Below are positions 4,092 through 6,659 of a stretch of 6,659 nucleotides of DNA, in pieces; the first letter of the stretch is position 1; the number at the start of each line of letters is the position of its first letter. This DNA is from an uncultured Clostridia bacterium (GTDB lineage Bacteria > Bacillota > Clostridia > TANB77 > CAG-508). Where the stretch lies: the NCBI GenBank assembly GCA_944389715.1, contig CALXNI010000103.1, forward strand, positions 1 to 6,659, given 5' to 3'. Below the pieces are notes generated by a model. It did not search any database and was not told the DNA's origin. It worked only from the letters and a program-made list of their open reading frames with translations. Position numbers and translations under genes: made by a program.

Positions 4092-6659
4092 ATGAGCAAA
4101 AAGTACGTATACCTTTTTAAAGAAGGAAACGCAAATATGCGTGAATTATTAGGTGGTAAAGGTGCTAACCTAGCAGAAATGACAAACTTAGGTTTACCAA
4201 TTCCACAAGGATTTACTGTTTCAACAGAGGCTTGTACAGAATATTATAATGACGGTAAAAAAATTAATGACGAAATTCAAAACCAAATTTTCGAAGCATT
4301 AGCAAAATTAGAAGAAATGCAAGGTAAAAAATTTGGAGATAATAGTGATCCACTATTAGTATCAGTAAGAAGTGGTGCAAGAGCATCAATGCCTGGTATG
4401 ATGGATACAATATTAAACCTAGGTTTAAACGATGTTGCAGTTGAAGGATTTGCAGCAAAAACAGGAAATCCAAGATTCGCATATGATTCATATAGAAGAT
4501 TTATTCAAATGTATTCAGATGTTGTTATGGAAGTTCCAAAATCTTACTTCGAAAAAATAATTGACGAAGTAAAAGAAGCAAAAGGAGTTCATTACGACAC
4601 AGAATTAACAGTTGATGATTTAAAAGAATTAGTAAAAAGATTTAAAGAAGTTTACAAAAATGCAATGAATGGGGAAGAGTTCCCACAAGAACCAAAAGAA
4701 CAATTAATGGGTGCAGTTAAAGCTGTATTTAGAAGCTGGGACAACCCAAGAGCTATAGTTTATAGAAGAATGAATGATATCCCAGGAGATTGGGGAACAG
4801 CAGTAAACGTACAAGCTATGGTTTTCGGAAACATGGGAAATACATCTGGAACAGGTGTTGCATTTACAAGAAACCCATCAACAGGTGAAAAAGGAATATT
4901 TGGTGAATACTTAATCAATGCACAAGGTGAAGACGTTGTTGCAGGTGTTAGAACACCAGAACCAATTTCTAAACTTGCTGAAGATTTACCAGAATGTTAT
5001 AAACAATTTATGGAAATAGCAAACAAACTAGAAAATCATTATAGAGATATGCAAGACATGGAATTTACAATCCAAGAAGGAAAACTATATTTCTTACAAA
5101 CAAGAAATGGAAAAAGAACAGCTCCAGCAGCTATAAAAATAGCTTGCGATTTAGTTGACGAAGGAATGATTTCTAAAGAAGAAGCAGTTCTAAGAATAGA
5201 AGCTAAATCTTTAGACCAATTATTACACCCAACATTTGATAAAGATAGCTTAAAAGCAGGAGAAGTAATAGGAGAAGCACTTCCAGCATCTCCAGGTGCA
5301 GCAGCAGGTAAAGTAGTATTTACAGCTGAAGAAGCAAAAGAATTAGGAATGGGTGGAAAAGGCGAAAGAGTAATACTTGTTCGTCTAGAAACAACGCCAG
5401 AAGATATTGAAGGTATGGTAGCTTCACAAGGTATACTTACAGTTCGTGGAGGTATGACATCACATGCAGCAGTTGTTGCTCGTGGTATGGGTACATGCTG
5501 TGTAAGTGGATGTGGAGACATCAAAATGAATGAAGAAGCAGAAGAATTTGAACTAGGTGGTTACAAATTCCATAAAGGTGATTTCATTTCATTAGATGGA
5601 ACAACAGGAAAAATATATAAAGGTGATATAAAAACAGTAGAAGCTTCAGTTAGCGGAAACTTTGGAAGAATAATGGGATGGGCAGATGAGTTTAGAACAT
5701 TAAAAGTTAGAACAAATGCTGATAACCCAAGAGATACAAGAAATGCAGTTAACTTGGGAGCAGAAGGAATAGGACTTTGTAGAACAGAGCATATGTTCTT
5801 TGATGAAGAAAGAATTCCAAAAATCAGAAAAATGATTTTATCAGAAACAGTAGAAGCAAGAGAAGCAGCTTTAAACGAATTAATACCATTTCAAAAAGGT
5901 GACTTCAAAGCTATGTACAAAGAATTAAAAGGCTTACCAATGACTGTACGTTATTTGGATCCACCATTACATGAGTTCTTACCAACAGCAGAAGAAGATA
6001 TAGTAGCACTTGCAAAAGATATGGGAGTTACAGTAGAACATTTAAAAGAAAAATGTGCAGAACTACACGAATTCAACCCAATGATGGGACATAGAGGATG
6101 TAGACTTGCTGTAACATATCCAGAAATAGCTAAAATGCAAACAAGAGCATTAATGGAAGCAGCAATAGAAGTTAAAGAAGAAGATGGATACGATATAGTA
6201 CCAGAAATAATGATTCCATTAGTAGGAGAAAAGAAAGAATTAAAATTTGTTAAAGATGTTGTTGTAGAAACAGCAGAACAAGTTAAAAAAGAAAAAGGAT
6301 CAGATATGGAATACCATATTGGTACAATGATAGAAATACCAAGAGCAGCTTTAACAGCAGACAAAATAGCTGAAGAAGCAGAATTCTTCTCTTTCGGAAC
6401 AAATGACTTAACACAAATGACATTTGGTTTCTCAAGAGATGATGCTGGTAAATTCTTAGATGCTTACTACAAAGCAAAAATTTACGAATCAGATCCATTC
6501 GCAAAACTTGACCAAGAAGGTGTTGGACAATTGGTAAAAATGGCAGCAGAAAAAGGAAGGTTAGCACGCCCAGATATTAAACTTGGAATATGTGGAGAAC
6601 ATGGTGGAGAACCATCAAGTGTTGAATTCTGCCATAACATAGGATTAAACTATGTATCT
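4092..6659 (+). CDS. ppdK: Pyruvate, phosphate dikinase (3' end beyond the window)
   Basis: PPDK reversibly converts ATP, phosphate and pyruvate into AMP, pyrophosphate and PEP in the cytosol. In anaerobes it can run in either the glycolytic or the gluconeogenic direction. The frame is open from 4092 to the window edge (856 codons, no stop). The N-terminal ATP-grasp domain has LLGGKGANLAEM (19-30, Lys23) and SVRSGARASMPGMMDT (91-106). The swivelling phosphohistidine domain has GGMTSHAAVVARGMG with His458 as phosphocarrier and Thr456 at the site modified by PPDK regulatory proteins in some organisms. The PEP/pyruvate barrel has Arg564 (LCRTEH), Arg620 (VRYLDPP), Glu748 (MIEIPRA), Asn771-Asp772 (GTNDLTQ) and the acid/base Cys834 (GICGEHGGEP). 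By recalled numbering these are all offset +3 from the Clostridium symbiosum enzyme (His455, Cys831), so about 20 residues are missing at the edge. The SD AGAGGG lies 9 nt before the ATG. All key residues are present. Confidence 0.98.
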   Translation, partial: MSKKYVYLFKEGNANMRELLGGKGANLAEMTNLGLPIPQGFTVSTEACTEYYNDGKKINDEIQNQIFEALAKLEEMQGKKFGDNSDPLLVSVRSGARASMPGMMDTILNLGLNDVAVEGFAAKTGNPRFAYDSYRRFIQMYSDVVMEVPKSYFEKIIDEVKEAKGVHYDTELTVDDLKELVKRFKEVYKNAMNGEEFPQEPKEQLMGAVKAVFRSWDNPRAIVYRRMNDIPGDWGTAVNVQAMVFGNMGNTSGTGVAFTRNPSTGEKGIFGEYLINAQGEDVVAGVRTPEPISKLAEDLPECYKQFMEIANKLENHYRDMQDMEFTIQEGKLYFLQTRNGKRTAPAAIKIACDLVDEGMISKEEAVLRIEAKSLDQLLHPTFDKDSLKAGEVIGEALPASPGAAAGKVVFTAEEAKELGMGGKGERVILVRLETTPEDIEGMVASQGILTVRGGMTSHAAVVARGMGTCCVSGCGDIKMNEEAEEFELGGYKFHKGDFISLDGTTGKIYKGDIKTVEASVSGNFGRIMGWADEFRTLKVRTNADNPRDTRNAVNLGAEGIGLCRTEHMFFDEERIPKIRKMILSETVEAREAALNELIPFQKGDFKAMYKELKGLPMTVRYLDPPLHEFLPTAEEDIVALAKDMGVTVEHLKEKCAELHEFNPMMGHRGCRLAVTYPEIAKMQTRALMEAAIEVKEEDGYDIVPEIMIPLVGEKKELKFVKDVVVETAEQVKKEKGSDMEYHIGTMIEIPRAALTADKIAEEAEFFSFGTNDLTQMTFGFSRDDAGKFLDAYYKAKIYESDPFAKLDQEGVGQLVKMAAEKGRLARPDIKLGICGEHGGEPSSVEFCHNIGLNYVS

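Noticed and set aside
5039..5524. 161-aa open frame on the minus strand
   Set aside because: It lies wholly within ppdK, opposite the conserved phosphohistidine region, and its Ser/Pro/Thr-rich translation is the usual shadow of a conserved A-rich gene.
5951..6567. Two minus-strand open frames (137 and 94 aa) opposite the 3' part of ppdK
   Set aside because: Both are antisense to conserved PPDK barrel sequence, have no convincing start signals, and give low-complexity Ser/Ile- or Leu/Phe-rich products.

Overview
The window is an AT-rich stretch of chromosome from a low-GC Clostridia-like member of the Bacillota (Firmicutes), possibly an uncultured gut lineage. The evidence is the strong A/T codon bias, Firmicutes-type S2 and EF-Ts proteins, a tRNA-Glu body of the Firmicutes type with an encoded CCA, strong GGAGG ribosome-binding sites, and a pyruvate phosphate dikinase that reads very like the clostridial enzyme. 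The assignment rests on recalled sequences, not on a search.

Layout. All genes are on the + strand. Bases 1-340 hold a GC-rich palindromic repeat (copy 1), a promoter, tRNA-Glu(CUC) and its terminator. Bases 341-2363 form a translation operon: an extended -10 promoter, a leader of about 110 nt with a 9-bp inverted repeat ending at the ribosome-binding region, rpsB, a second copy of the repeat in opposite orientation, tsf, and an intrinsic terminator. Bases 2364-4038 hold a YtcJ-type amidohydrolase with a weak candidate promoter. Bases 4039-6659 hold ppdK, with a candidate promoter overlapping the end of the amidohydrolase gene. ppdK runs off the right edge and lacks only roughly its last 20 residues.

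How the parts relate. tRNA-Glu, S2 and EF-Ts all serve translation. PPDK interconverts pyruvate/ATP/Pi and PEP/AMP/PPi in central carbon metabolism. The amidohydrolase has no visible link to either side, and its Asn codon choice differs from that of its neighbours. The pyrH-frr genes that usually follow rpsB-tsf in Firmicutes are absent.

The most interesting non-coding signal is the pair of two-hairpin repeats. They align well when one is reversed, and one stem carries a compensatory base-pair change. This suggests a folded, dispersed element, one copy of which has landed inside the rpsB-tsf operon. I found no evidence of a defence system, CRISPR array, phage or insertion-sequence transposase, and no clearly new protein system.
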